Below, in pieces: positions 1 through 8,103 of a stretch of DNA of 64,000 nucleotides (within the stretch, counting starts at the first letter, position 1; each line of letters opens with the position of its first letter). The notes under the pieces were generated by a model that was given only the letters and a program-made list of their open reading frames with translations, made no database searches and was not told the origin of the DNA. Position numbers and translations under genes: made by a program. The DNA comes from Bacillus sp. EAC (lineage in GTDB: Bacteria > Bacillota > Bacilli > Bacillales > Bacillaceae_G): contig NZ_NCSY01000005.1 of the NCBI RefSeq assembly GCF_002156875.1, forward strand, positions 62,001 to 126,000, read 5' to 3'.

Positions 1-369
1 TGGATGCTCTTTGGAACTTTACCATTTTATCCTTGTAGTGATGAAGAAAATGAATTAGAAATCATACAAAGATTATATAATAGCAAAAATGTAACTCTAC
101 GAAACGACCCGGATGGACGATCACGATTAAACGTAAATATATTTGATGGAAGTATTATTGTAACTGATTTTGGCGATGTTCCACACCTTGGGAATATAAA
201 AGATAACACACTTCAATATGCATACGACAAATGGATGGAATCTAAAACAGCAAAAGAATTGAGCTGTCACTGTCCTGCTGTAAAATGTTTAGGACCTAAT
301 ATACTAGTTAAAAATAGCTATTATCCTACGACTGATTTTACGACTAAAAATACAAAGCTTACTTTCTAA
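1..369 (+). CDS. yfkAB: YfkAB-type radical SAM protein, C-terminal part only
   Basis: Reading frame 1 is open from the window edge and ends at TAA 367-369, so only the last roughly 122 residues of a longer protein are visible. The diagnostic element is the CxCxxxxC motif (CHCPAVKC) near the C terminus, typical of the Bacillus radical SAM/CxCxxxxC protein YfkAB. The radical SAM core with its CxxxCxxC cluster site would lie upstream, outside the window. The location next to yfkD and a YfkE/ChaA antiporter matches the B. subtilis yfkA-yfkE neighbourhood and supports the call. The biochemical function of the family is not established. The in-frame ATG at 4 is very unlikely to be the true start because the family is about three times longer. 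Confidence 0.8.
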   Translation, partial: WMLFGTLPFYPCSDEENELEIIQRLYNSKNVTLRNDPDGRSRLNVNIFDGSIIVTDFGDVPHLGNIKDNTLQYAYDKWMESKTAKELSCHCPAVKCLGPNILVKNSYYPTTDFTTKNTKLTF

Positions 370-387
370 AATAAAATAATCTATTTT

Positions 388-444
388 AAAACATCTCAAA
401 TTGTTAGACGTAAAGCCTAATAATGCGAGGTGTTTTGTTTTTTT
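388..444 (+). terminator. Rho-independent terminator after yfkAB
   Basis: An inverted repeat AAAACATCTC / GAGGTGTTTT (388-397 and 427-436, one G-U pair) is followed by a T run. It lies about 20 nt after the yfkAB stop and separates yfkAB from the small peptide gene downstream. Confidence 0.75.
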
Positions 445-610
445 ACAATTTTTACATTTTTATGTAATATTTTTAATAAAATGTGAAAAAAAGCACTGTT
501 TTAACTTGTCGAATGAATGTAAAATAGCATAAATAGTGTAGAAATATGTATTAAGCACATTGGCATCTTTGATTATCTTCTACTATTTCTAAATCAGTCA
601 CCAACAGATC

Positions 611-638
611 TTGCATACATTTCACTTATTAATATACT
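611..638 (+). promoter_or_regulatory. Candidate sigma-A promoter for the Tat-signal peptide gene
   Basis: TTGCAT at 611-616 and TATACT at 633-638 are spaced by 16 bp and lie just upstream of the ribosome binding site of the small gene at 667. The match is moderate (4/6 and 5/6), so this is a plausible rather than firm promoter. Confidence 0.4.
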
Positions 639-666
639 AATATTTTTATAATTGAGGTGGCAATTA

Positions 667-885
667 ATGCATTCAAATCAAACCTCACCTAAGACTGACA
701 CAGTAGATAGAAGACATTTTTTAAAAACATTATCATTATTCCTTATCGGTTTCACAATCGTAACTCCATTTCATAATCCTTTTCATTCTGTAAAAGTAAT
801 GGCAAAGGAAAAAAAGAGTGGAATTACTTGGGGACAACTAGAAAATCTAACTTGGGAACAAATCCAAAATCTAAATCAAAAATAA
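667..885 (+). CDS. 72-residue twin-arginine-signal small protein with tryptophan repeat
   Basis: ATG at 667 is preceded by GAGGTGG with about 6 nt spacing, whereas the TTG at 652 overlaps that ribosome binding site, so 667 is chosen. The protein is 72 residues. Residues around 18-40 carry a Tat-like signal: DRRHFLK followed by a hydrophobic stretch (TLSLFLIGFTIVTPF). The short remainder is lysine-rich and ends in two imperfect copies of one motif, TWGQLENL and TWEQIQNL. If the signal is cleaved, the exported part would be only about 25-30 residues. It has its own candidate promoter and terminator, so it is an independent unit between yfkAB and yfkD. I do not recognise a family. The Tat assignment rests on the RR-x-F-L-K pattern; a Sec-anchored small membrane peptide is the alternative. 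Confidence 0.65.
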   Translation: MHSNQTSPKTDTVDRRHFLKTLSLFLIGFTIVTPFHNPFHSVKVMAKEKKSGITWGQLENLTWEQIQNLNQK

Positions 886-919
886 AAGAATGCCTCTTAA
901 CAAGATGGCATTCTTTTTT
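886..919 (+). terminator. Rho-independent terminator after the small Tat-signal gene
   Basis: The inverted repeat AAAGAATGCC / GGCATTCTTTT (arms about 886-894 and 907-916) begins directly after the TAA stop at 883-885 and ends in a T run. Confidence 0.8.
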
Positions 920-1035
920 AATTTTTCTACTATGCATTTCTAAAACGACCGAAATGAAAGATCAAACCTATCATAAAGTAAGTTTGTTCTTATGGATTTT
1001 ACTATTTATTTATTGAAAATTTTTCAAAAGAAACA

Positions 1036-1839
1036 CTATCTTGGATGCACTGATGTCACATAGCCAAATGATACGTAATCTTGTACTGGGATCCATGCTC
1101 CAATTCCTTGAGAAATGACATTTTTTACTTGTAATGATTTCTTATTGCCTTTTAAAATTAGATAGACTTCTCCAAAAGTAACTTTTCCTTTTTCATTTAC
1201 TGCTGGTGCATAAGTATATAAGTAGCCAAGTCTCTTCGGCGGTACATTATAAACTCTTTCATTTTTAGTCCCTGCACCTATGACCGTTTGAAATGCCAAT
1301 GGTAATGTTGTTTTTTCTGAGGCATCATGCATCATTAAATTTATTACGTCATCTGCATCTCTTACTTTTGATGTTAAACCACCACGAATGATGAGTTGTG
1401 AATTTTGATAGTATTTTACTTGTTTATAATTTTTTTCTCCTCGGTTATCGAGAAAGTTAGTATTTACCTTTTTATATTGCCAATTTATTGTTGTTTCATT
1501 TGATTCGTAATTTAAAGGCCATACACCTAGAAAAATCTTTGCATTATAACCAACTGCAAATGGTGCTTTTCCAACTGAAGACTCATTAAACATGCGAATT
1601 AAATTGGGATTTTCAATTTTAACATTCGATGAATCTAGTAATTGCTTTGCTAATTCACCTGGTTGCAATTCTGGTAAATCTTGAGATGGATTTGGATACG
1701 TATTTTCTTTTGATACATTTGAAGCAAAACCTGGAACTCTTAGATCAGATTTTGCAGCAAAAGATTTTTGTGAATTAGTTAAAGAAATTGATAAGAAAAC
1801 TATATTTAAAAGTATGAATGATTTCATCCATTTAAACAT
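1036..1839 (-). CDS. yfkD: YfkD-family exported protein
   Basis: A 267-residue protein beginning MFKWMKSFILLNIVFLS, a Sec signal peptide ending near ...QKSFAAKS, so it is predicted to be secreted or held at the wall side. It matches the YfkD family of Bacillus, whose function is unknown. Conserved-looking stretches include VGKAPFAVGYNAKIFLG and GIGAWIPVQDYVSFGY. The start at 1839 is chosen because AAAGGAG sits 7 nt upstream. The in-frame ATG 6 nt earlier is too close to that site, and the longer upstream extension has no ribosome binding site. As in B. subtilis it neighbours yfkAB and the YfkE/ChaA antiporter. Confidence 0.85.
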   Translation of the reverse strand: MFKWMKSFILLNIVFLSISLTNSQKSFAAKSDLRVPGFASNVSKENTYPNPSQDLPELQPGELAKQLLDSSNVKIENPNLIRMFNESSVGKAPFAVGYNAKIFLGVWPLNYESNETTINWQYKKVNTNFLDNRGEKNYKQVKYYQNSQLIIRGGLTSKVRDADDVINLMMHDASEKTTLPLAFQTVIGAGTKNERVYNVPPKRLGYLYTYAPAVNEKGKVTFGEVYLILKGNKKSLQVKNVISQGIGAWIPVQDYVSFGYVTSVHPR

Positions 1840-1980
1840 GTACATGCTCCTTTCGTAAATAAGGAAATTATTTATTCTTAGCATGAACATTTTTTGTAAA
1901 TATATGTATTTTCAAATCTCTCTTTTTAACTTAATTGACGGATCTGTATTAACAGAGCCTAATTGAAAAAAGAATCCTAC

Positions 1981-2586
1981 TTATGAATTGAGTTTAGCAT
2001 ATAAATTTTCAATGGGAATTCTTACTCTTTGAAGAATAGGTCCAATACTAAATGTAATTAATACTGTTCCGATTCCTATAGGACCATGTAAGATAAACGC
2101 CAATACTAGTGCAAATACTTCACCAATTGTTTTAGCAATCCCTAAACTTACTCCAAAACGTCTATTTAATGAAATCATTAAATCGTCAATGGGGCTCAAC
2201 GGAAATTTAGCTTGCAAATATATTGCAATCCCAAGTGTCATACAAAAGATAGACAAAATTAATTGTATATATCTCATTATGACATTCCCTGCAAATAGTT
2301 GATCTACACCTATGTATAACCATAAATCAAGAAATCGACCGATTAATATAAACGTAATAGCAGCAAGCCAATCTGGTCTCTTTTTTTGTAAAAATGCATT
2401 TACGAACAAAAGTATTGATGAGTTTATAATAATCCAAGTACCAACTGATAGACCAAATGTAGTCGATTCACCAACCGCTAGTGCATCCCAGGCACTTGCT
2501 CCTAAACCCGCTCTAATAGCTAAACTTATACCTAATGTTAAAATTAGTAACCCAATTACATAAAATAATATCCGTATTACTTTCAA
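1981..2586 (-). CDS. YczE/YitT-like membrane protein
   Basis: A 201-residue integral membrane protein with about five hydrophobic segments, resembling the YczE/YyaS family of Bacillus. Family-like features are the N-terminal GISLAIRAGLGASAWDAL stretch and the central KFPLSPIDDLMISLNRRFG loop. YczE in B. subtilis influences secondary metabolite production, but no biochemical role is known. The start is TTG at 2586, supported by GAAGGTGG 6 nt upstream. It lies 24 bp downstream of chaA on the same strand, so the two are probably co-transcribed, with a separate yfkD further along. Confidence 0.7.
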   Translation of the reverse strand: MKVIRILFYVIGLLILTLGISLAIRAGLGASAWDALAVGESTTFGLSVGTWIIINSSILLFVNAFLQKKRPDWLAAITFILIGRFLDLWLYIGVDQLFAGNVIMRYIQLILSIFCMTLGIAIYLQAKFPLSPIDDLMISLNRRFGVSLGIAKTIGEVFALVLAFILHGPIGIGTVLITFSIGPILQRVRIPIENLYAKLNS

Positions 2587-2610
2587 GTATTACCACCTTC
2601 AATTCAACCG

Positions 2611-3669
2611 TTATAATAAATAGAAACCGATTCCCATAATAACATATGCGCCTAAAAGTGTTAACCCTTCAAACCAGTTTGTATCACCATCATTCATAAT
2701 TGCAATCGTAAGGAAAACGGATGTAACCATGGCAACTAATTCAGGTGTTGAAAAAATTAATGGCATTCTACTTCCCATAAAAAGTGAACAAATGACTAAA
2801 ACTGGAGCAACGAACATTGCAATTTGCAAAGATGATCCAACTGCAATTTCTACCGCAATGCCAACTCTATTTTTATATGCCATCACAATTGCCGAAGCAT
2901 GTTCTGCAGCATTACCAACAATCGCTACGATAATAATACCTATAAATAACTCAGACCAACCAAATTTGTCACCAACTGTTGTAAATGTATGGACTAGTTT
3001 CTCAGATACATACCCTACTGCAATAGTAGCTAGAGCTAAAATTATTATTGCTTTCCACTTACCCCATTCAGCTTCTTCATGCTCTGCTACATCCTCAGTC
3101 TCTTTCGTTACATAAACTCCTCGATGAGTAACTAATTTAAAATATAAAGCTGCCAAATACAATACCATTAAGATGATAGAAACACCTACACTTAGTGTCA
3201 TCGTCTCACTTTTCGTCATTTTCACTGCGAAGATTGCTGGTACAACGAAGGCTAGTACAACTGCAAATATTAACAAACCTGAGTTATGTCTCGCATCATA
3301 CACATTAAAACTTTGACGCTTAAACTTTAATCCCCCTACAAAAAATGATAACCCACCAACTAGTAACAAATTTCCTATTACAGAACCAGTTAATGAAGCT
3401 AGTACTACTTCAACTAAACCATTTTGTAATGCAATAATAGCTATAATTAACTCTACTGCATTCCCAAAAGTTGCATTTAATAATCCACCTATTCGCGGGC
3501 CAGCAACAATTGCTAAACTTTCAGTCGCTCTACCCATAATTCCAGCCAATGCAATGATTGTTATACAAAATACTGTAAATAATAATATTTCATTCCAATG
3601 CATCATACTCCCAATAATTGAAATTGGAACGCCAATAAATGTAATGATAAAAAATAAACGATGAGCCAT
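2611..3669 (-). CDS. chaA: Calcium/proton antiporter (CaxA/YfkE family)
   Basis: A 352-residue membrane protein of the Ca2+/cation antiporter superfamily, expected to export Ca2+ in exchange for H+. Both inverted signature repeats are visible: GNAVELIIAIIAL near residue 70 and GNAAEHASAIVMA near residue 255. The two Asn-Ala-x-Glu elements form the ion site in this family. An acidic loop (TEDVAEHEEAEWG) separates the halves, as is usual. Length is normal for YfkE. The start ATG has AGGAGG at ideal distance. The gene leads a short leftward operon with the YczE-like gene. Confidence 0.9.
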   Translation of the reverse strand: MAHRLFFIITFIGVPISIIGSMMHWNEILLFTVFCITIIALAGIMGRATESLAIVAGPRIGGLLNATFGNAVELIIAIIALQNGLVEVVLASLTGSVIGNLLLVGGLSFFVGGLKFKRQSFNVYDARHNSGLLIFAVVLAFVVPAIFAVKMTKSETMTLSVGVSIILMVLYLAALYFKLVTHRGVYVTKETEDVAEHEEAEWGKWKAIIILALATIAVGYVSEKLVHTFTTVGDKFGWSELFIGIIIVAIVGNAAEHASAIVMAYKNRVGIAVEIAVGSSLQIAMFVAPVLVICSLFMGSRMPLIFSTPELVAMVTSVFLTIAIMNDGDTNWFEGLTLLGAYVIMGIGFYLL

Positions 3670-3835
3670 TACGAACCTCCTAAATATTTTTCCTTATTTA
3701 CTATCATATGCAAAAGAACTAAAAAAATAGGTTTAAATCAAAATCAATTAACAAACACTTAATGTGGAGGTCACTCACACAGACCCGACAATTATAAATT
3801 AGAATTCATGTATTAAGCAGAAAGGAGTTAAATAA

Positions 3836-4249
3836 ATGATACAAGAGAACATTATGAAAGTTTTAAAAGCAAAACAGTTAGGTATATTTACTACAATCCG
3901 AGAAGATTTTCCCCATAGTTGCTTTATGATATTTTTCTTTCGTGGATTAACACCCTATATTGCAACCAACAAAAATTCAAAAAAAGTAGATGATATTAGT
4001 AACAATCCTAATGTACATTTACTTTTAGGGCATGATGGAGACCGTTTAGACGATAATTTTGTTGAAATGTTTGCCAAGGCAGAGATCATTGAAAACGCTG
4101 ATTCAGAAGAAAAGGTATGGACGAATGAATTAGCAAGATGGCTTGAAGGTCCAGACGATCCTAACTATGTATTAATAAAGATGAATCCAGTTAAGATCGG
4201 TTATGTTGATAAAGCTGGAAGTGAACCTACTTTTATGACATTAAAATAG
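3836..4249 (+). CDS. Pyridoxamine 5'-phosphate oxidase-like protein (general stress protein 26 type)
   Basis: A 137-residue protein with the split-barrel flavin-binding fold expected of small PNPOx-like proteins. It has an N-terminal GIFTTIREDFPHS strand pair, IATNKNSKKVDDISNNPNVHLL in the middle, and the C-terminal LIKMNPVKIGYVD element. Family members usually bind FMN or F420 and several are general stress proteins (YdaG/GSP26). The substrate cannot be deduced. AAAGGAG lies 7 nt before the ATG. The gene stands alone between two terminators. Confidence 0.75.
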   Translation: MIQENIMKVLKAKQLGIFTTIREDFPHSCFMIFFFRGLTPYIATNKNSKKVDDISNNPNVHLLLGHDGDRLDDNFVEMFAKAEIIENADSEEKVWTNELARWLEGPDDPNYVLIKMNPVKIGYVDKAGSEPTFMTLK

Positions 4250-4258
4250 TAAATGTGT

Positions 4259-4290
4259 AAAAAATCTTATCTTTTTAGATAAGATTTTTT
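4259..4290 (+). terminator. Rho-independent terminator after the PNPOx-like gene
   Basis: AAAAAATCTTATCT / AGATAAGATTTTTT is a near-perfect hairpin with a TTT loop and a T run starting 10 nt after the stop codon. Confidence 0.8.
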
Positions 4291-4314
4291 AAATTTGAAT
4301 GGGAATACTTATTC

Positions 4315-4339
4315 AAAAAGGACATATGTCCTTTTTTTG
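4315..4339 (+). terminator. Second palindromic hairpin with T tail
   Basis: AAAAGGACAT / ATGTCCTTTT is a perfect palindrome followed by further Ts, about 70 nt before the Crp/Fnr gene. It could be a second terminator or, because the palindrome has no loop, a protein-binding operator for the regulator downstream. Confidence 0.4.
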
Positions 4340-4407
4340 TTTAACAAAATGTATTTTAATAAACATATCGTTCTTTTAACTAGTTGATGGGGGATTGGGG
4401 ATTGAAA

Positions 4408-5106
4408 ATGAAAGAAATCGTTAGTGAAAATCTTTTAAATAAATTTGTAAGTAAATATGACTTAGATCAAATATTTGATAAGACTGTCTTTAGCGAAATG
4501 AAATTATTTCAATTAGACAGTGGGGAAATTCTTTGTAGAAGCGGAGAGATATTAGATAGATTATTTATCTTGGTTGAAGGAAAATTTAAAATATCTATTT
4601 CTCTACCAAACGGGAAGTCCTTATTATTAAGGTTTAACAATCCGTTAGCTTTAATAGGCGATGTAGAATTTATTAATCATTCAGAAGTAAGAAGCAATGT
4701 GGAAGCAGTTAATAGAAGTTTAGTAATTGGGATTAGTAATCGAATTTTACACGAAACACTTTCCAGTAATTCAGCCTTCTTAAAATTTCTTCTTAAAAAT
4801 GTTAGTTACAAACTCTATACATTTTCAAATTTTTCAAGTATAAATCTACTTTTCCCTGTTGAAAACCGCTTTGCAAGTTACCTAGTATCCACATTATTAG
4901 CAGACGACGCTTCTTCATTTGCCAATGAAATAAAGACCTCAAAGCTTACAGAAATTGCTGAATTACTTGGAACTAGCTACAGACATTTAAATAGAGTCGT
5001 AAATAAATTTAGTTCTGAGAATATCATTGAACGAAAAAATGGTAGTTTACATGTTAAAGACGTTAAAAAGCTAAAGTCATTAGCAAAAGGAAGTATTTAT
5101 GAGTAG
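4408..5106 (+). CDS. Crp/Fnr-family transcriptional regulator (YeiL-like)
   Basis: A 232-residue regulator. Residues about 20-125 form the cyclic-nucleotide-binding-type beta barrel (GEILCRSGEILDRLFILVEG and following). Residues about 165-225 form the winged helix, with recognition helix region LTEIAELLGTSYRHLNRVVNK. No cysteine cluster typical of Fnr is present, so an iron-sulfur sensor is unlikely; the ligand is unknown. ATG 4408 is chosen because GGGGA lies 7 nt upstream. An upstream in-frame TTG at 4384 lacks a site. Fourteen bp separate it from the DMT transporter gene, suggesting that it is co-transcribed with that exporter. The YeiL likeness is from overall recognition only. Confidence 0.75.
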   Translation: MKEIVSENLLNKFVSKYDLDQIFDKTVFSEMKLFQLDSGEILCRSGEILDRLFILVEGKFKISISLPNGKSLLLRFNNPLALIGDVEFINHSEVRSNVEAVNRSLVIGISNRILHETLSSNSAFLKFLLKNVSYKLYTFSNFSSINLLFPVENRFASYLVSTLLADDASSFANEIKTSKLTEIAELLGTSYRHLNRVVNKFSSENIIERKNGSLHVKDVKKLKSLAKGSIYE

Positions 5107-5120
5107 GGGGAGAAATTAGT

Positions 5121-5549
5121 ATGCAGGGTATCATCTATTCGATTATTGCAGGTATTTTTATAAGTATACAAGGGGTTTTTAATGCTAAGGCTAGTGATAA
5201 AATCGGACTCTGGCAAACCAATGCATTAGTCCATGGATTAGGTTTTATCGTATCATTACTCATTTTAACAATGGTTAAAGACGGTTCCTTCAGTAAAATT
5301 ACTGAAACTAATAAATTATATCTTATTGGAGGAGCATTAGGAGTTGTAATTGTTTATAGCGTTATGAAAGGAATCACTTCGATTGGTCCAGCCTACTCCG
5401 TTTCAATCTTACTAATCTCACAGTTAATAATAGCTTTACTAATTGATACATTTGGGTTGTTTGGCGTTGAAAAAGTTCCATTTAGTACACCGAAAATGAT
5501 TGGGATTGCAATGATGATATCCGGAGTATTAGTATTCAAAATTAAATAA
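5121..5549 (+). CDS. Small DMT-family transporter (YdcZ/DUF606 type)
   Basis: A 142-residue, very hydrophobic protein with about five membrane segments. It starts MQGIIYSIIAGIFISIQGVFNAKASDKIG, characteristic of the YdcZ branch of the drug/metabolite transporter superfamily, in which half-size proteins often act as pairs. It is probably an exporter or a small-molecule permease; the substrate is unknown. GGGGGAG precedes the ATG. It follows the Crp/Fnr gene by 14 bp and probably shares its transcript. Confidence 0.75.
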   Translation: MQGIIYSIIAGIFISIQGVFNAKASDKIGLWQTNALVHGLGFIVSLLILTMVKDGSFSKITETNKLYLIGGALGVVIVYSVMKGITSIGPAYSVSILLISQLIIALLIDTFGLFGVEKVPFSTPKMIGIAMMISGVLVFKIK

Positions 5550-5573
5550 AAGCTGATCAATTCTTAAAGAAAT

Positions 5574-5607
5574 AAAAAGGCATTGAACTAATAGCAATGC
5601 CTTCTTT
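5574..5607. terminator. Bidirectional terminator between convergent genes
   Basis: AAAAAGGCATTG / CAATGCCTTCTTT forms a hairpin between the DMT gene (plus) and the VanZ gene (minus). A/T tracts on both sides suit termination in both directions. Confidence 0.7.
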
Positions 5608-5623
5608 ATGACTAATTATTTTG

Positions 5624-6115
5624 TTATTTACGAGATTTTCTATACAAGAATAAAAATATACTAGCGCCAATAATAGCTCCACAGGAATCAATTATTACAT
5701 CCTGAACTAATGGTGTACGATCCGCAGTAAAGGATTGATGAAACTCATCTAAAGCAGCATAAAGTATTGTTAACACTAATCCTAAAGCAAAAAATTTCTT
5801 TTTGTATAGACTTACTAATCTTGTTGTAAAAAAAGCTAGTAATAAAAATACTGAAAAATGCGCTAGCTTACGAATAAAAAACTCACTAAATCCTGCAACT
5901 CCAAGTTCATCTATACTTATTACTTTACCAGCATATGTGAAATGAATAAAATCAAAGTGGTCAACTATTCGATAGATACTATCAAGCTGATTTAATTGTG
6001 GCCTAATATCTTGATCCTTATATGGTGTTGATGATGAATAAAATATACCACCAGCAATCAAAAGAACCGGAATCCAGTAACTAATAAAAATATTTTTTCG
6101 TAATATTATTCTCAA
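5624..6115 (-). CDS. VanZ-family membrane protein
   Basis: A 163-residue membrane protein with an N-terminal membrane segment and the VanZ signature: RKLAHFSVFLLLAF, then DEFHQSFTADRTPLVQDVIID, then a C-terminal membrane helix. VanZ proteins are small membrane proteins of unclear chemistry, sometimes linked to glycopeptide tolerance and often found near cell-surface polysaccharide genes. It is separated by only 11 bp from the GalU-like gene upstream on the same strand, so the two form a likely operon at the edge of the surface-polymer region. Confidence 0.8.
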   Translation of the reverse strand: MRIILRKNIFISYWIPVLLIAGGIFYSSSTPYKDQDIRPQLNQLDSIYRIVDHFDFIHFTYAGKVISIDELGVAGFSEFFIRKLAHFSVFLLLAFFTTRLVSLYKKKFFALGLVLTILYAALDEFHQSFTADRTPLVQDVIIDSCGAIIGASIFLFLYRKSRK

Positions 6116-6126
6116 TCCTCTTGTTA

Positions 6127-6972
6127 TTATTTTTGACTTACTTGCATTTCTTCTATTTTCATTTCCATAAATGAAATGATATTTTCTCTTAGTTCATCTC
6201 TTTGCAAAGCAAATTCAATAATCGTATTAATATAACTTTGTTTTGTACTGACTTCATAACTTTTGCCATTAAATTCATAGGAATAGACTCTTTGAATTTC
6301 ATTTAATTTGTTGATTGCATCTGTTAATTCGATATATTCCCCACCTTCAGTTTGCTGTTCATTCAAGAATGTAAATATTTCTGGAGTTAAAATATATCTT
6401 CCCATTATCGCTAGATTAGATGGCTGTGCTCCAAGAGAAGGTTTTTCAACAAAGCTACGTACTTTATATAATAAATCAATTTTCTGAAGTGGGTCAATGA
6501 TTCCAAATTTATTCGTTTCATTTTCGCTTATACTTTTTACGCCAATTATACTAGTCATCATTTTTTCATAGATGTTTATAAGTTGCTTCAAGCAAGGCTC
6601 GCCAGATTTAATGATCACATCGCCTAATAAAACTGCAAAAGGTTCATCACCAATAAATTTCCTTGCAGTCCACACGGCATTTCCAAGTCCTTTAGGTTCG
6701 TTCTGTCGGACAAAGTTTATTTCTACATTTGAATAAATTTCAAGAATATCGTGTTTTTGAATAAAATCAAAATGATCTTCAATCGCATGATTTCCACCAC
6801 TTGTGACAATAATGATATCTTCTATACCAGATTCGATTGCTTCTTCTACTACGTACTGAATAGTTGGTTTATCAATAATTGGTAACATTTCTTTTGGCAT
6901 AGCTTTTGTTGCTGGTAAAAAATTAGTATCGAAACCAGCTGCTGGTATAATTGCTTTTCTAATCTTTTTCAA
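6127..6972 (-). CDS. GalU-like nucleotidyltransferase paralog with altered active-site motif
   Basis: A 281-residue homolog of UTP-glucose-1-phosphate uridylyltransferase, clearly related to the canonical copy at 38628-39494. The nucleotide-binding signature has changed: canonical [12 protein letters not shown] is here GFDTNFLPATKA, losing the key arginine and a glycine. [12 protein letters not shown] is here SGGNHAIEDHFD, GLGHAVW is GLGNAVW, and [10 protein letters not shown] is STKQSYINTI. A segment of about 12 residues after EDHFD is also missing. The LLGD aspartate and the EKP segment remain. The frame is intact, so it is either a pseudo-enzyme (regulatory or structural) or an enzyme with changed specificity. 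It probably shares a transcript with the VanZ gene. Confidence 0.75.
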   Translation of the reverse strand: MKKIRKAIIPAAGFDTNFLPATKAMPKEMLPIIDKPTIQYVVEEAIESGIEDIIIVTSGGNHAIEDHFDFIQKHDILEIYSNVEINFVRQNEPKGLGNAVWTARKFIGDEPFAVLLGDVIIKSGEPCLKQLINIYEKMMTSIIGVKSISENETNKFGIIDPLQKIDLLYKVRSFVEKPSLGAQPSNLAIMGRYILTPEIFTFLNEQQTEGGEYIELTDAINKLNEIQRVYSYEFNGKSYEVSTKQSYINTIIEFALQRDELRENIISFMEMKIEEMQVSQK

Positions 6973-7203
6973 TTGATTTCCTCTTTTCTACGTCATCTAA
7001 GATGTTTTTGTTAAAATTCAACTTTTATAAACCAATTACAATCAGTTACAAAGAACTTAAAGATCAATAAACTTTCTATTCTTTATATCGTAATAAATCT
7101 GTCATTTCTTTAACTAAAAATAGGCGATTACGTTGATTTATCGATAAAATTATATGTATACTTAAGTTTGGAAACTACATATCCAGCAAAAGGAGTGAAA
7201 ATA

Positions 7204-8031
7204 ATGCTCAATAAATATCAAAGTATCCATACTACATTCGAAAATATTGAAGAATTAAACTTATCTGGAACTACTCCGTTCATCCTTTCAATCGATTGGG
7301 ATAATGTAAAATATGAGTTCTTAATTAGAGCCAACTCATCTTCTAATGAACTACTTGTATTTGGTTCTGGTGCATATGATCCTGCTAAAATGAAGCCACC
7401 AATTTTCCAACGACACTCTTGGACTGAACACTTTGATTCAAATATGATTTATTATAATGATCCTACACTTTATTTAGGTGAAATGAGTTTAGGGTGGGGA
7501 CACGGTAATGATGAGACGTTCTTCTTAGAAAGAATGGCTAAAATCATTGAAAAATTAATGAAGAAATTAACTGTTAAGGCAGAAGAGACATTATTTTACG
7601 GTTCATCAGGTGGTGGATTTATGTCGATGATTCTTGCTGGTTTTATAAAAGGTTCTAAGGCTTTAGTAAATAATCCACAAACGATTATTCCAAATTACTA
7701 TCAGTCACATGTAAATCGATTACTTGAAGCAGCCCATCCAACAATTTCGACTGAAGAATCAGTAAAAAAATATGCGTCTAGATTAAGTGTGCTCGAGTTC
7801 TTTAAAGAAATTAATTATGTGCCATATGTCTTTTATCTACAAAACACTGCGTGTGATCATGACATTGTAAAACACTTCATGCCATTTGTTAGAGGATTAA
7901 ATACACTTAAAGATACTGTAGCTTACAACCGCTTAACTATAGAACTATATTCAAATAAAGAACAAGGACATAACCCATTAGAACTCGAAGATACGATTGT
8001 CTATATAAATAAAGTTAGAAATATGAAGTAA
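7204..8031 (+). CDS. Alpha/beta-hydrolase-like protein in a glycosyltransferase region
   Basis: A 275-residue cytoplasmic-looking protein with no signal peptide. It has a nucleophile-elbow motif YGSSGGGFMSM near residue 136 and a C-terminal EQGHNPLE that could supply the catalytic histidine, suggesting a serine hydrolase or acyl-transfer fold. Similar serine-triad proteins occur beside surface glycosyltransferases (for example the Asp2 type in accessory secretion loci), where they modify sugars. That parallel is inference. ATG 7204 is chosen for its AAAGGAG site 8 nt upstream, against an upstream TTG at 7168 without one. It converges with the two giant glycosyltransferase genes. Confidence 0.55.
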   Translation: MLNKYQSIHTTFENIEELNLSGTTPFILSIDWDNVKYEFLIRANSSSNELLVFGSGAYDPAKMKPPIFQRHSWTEHFDSNMIYYNDPTLYLGEMSLGWGHGNDETFFLERMAKIIEKLMKKLTVKAEETLFYGSSGGGFMSMILAGFIKGSKALVNNPQTIIPNYYQSHVNRLLEAAHPTISTEESVKKYASRLSVLEFFKEINYVPYVFYLQNTACDHDIVKHFMPFVRGLNTLKDTVAYNRLTIELYSNKEQGHNPLELEDTIVYINKVRNMK

Positions 8032-8063
8032 CTTTAAAATAAAAAACAAAAGAGCATAATCAA

Positions 8064-8091
8064 AAAAGGAACCCTATAGGGTTCCTTTTCT
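8064..8091. terminator. Bidirectional terminator
   Basis: AAAAGGAACCCTA / TAGGGTTCCTTTT is a perfect hairpin between the convergent hydrolase-like gene and the giant glycosyltransferase gene. T tracts are present on both strands. Confidence 0.85.
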
Positions 8092-8103
8092 TTAAGACTA
8101 AAT

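Noticed and set aside
828-1016. Open frame overlapping the small Tat-signal gene
   Set aside because: It starts inside that gene in another frame, spans its terminator hairpin and has no ribosome binding site.
2312-2563. Antisense frames inside the YczE-like, chaA, permease and glycosyltransferase genes
   Set aside because: They lie opposite well-supported genes, lack start signals and have composition typical of shadow frames.
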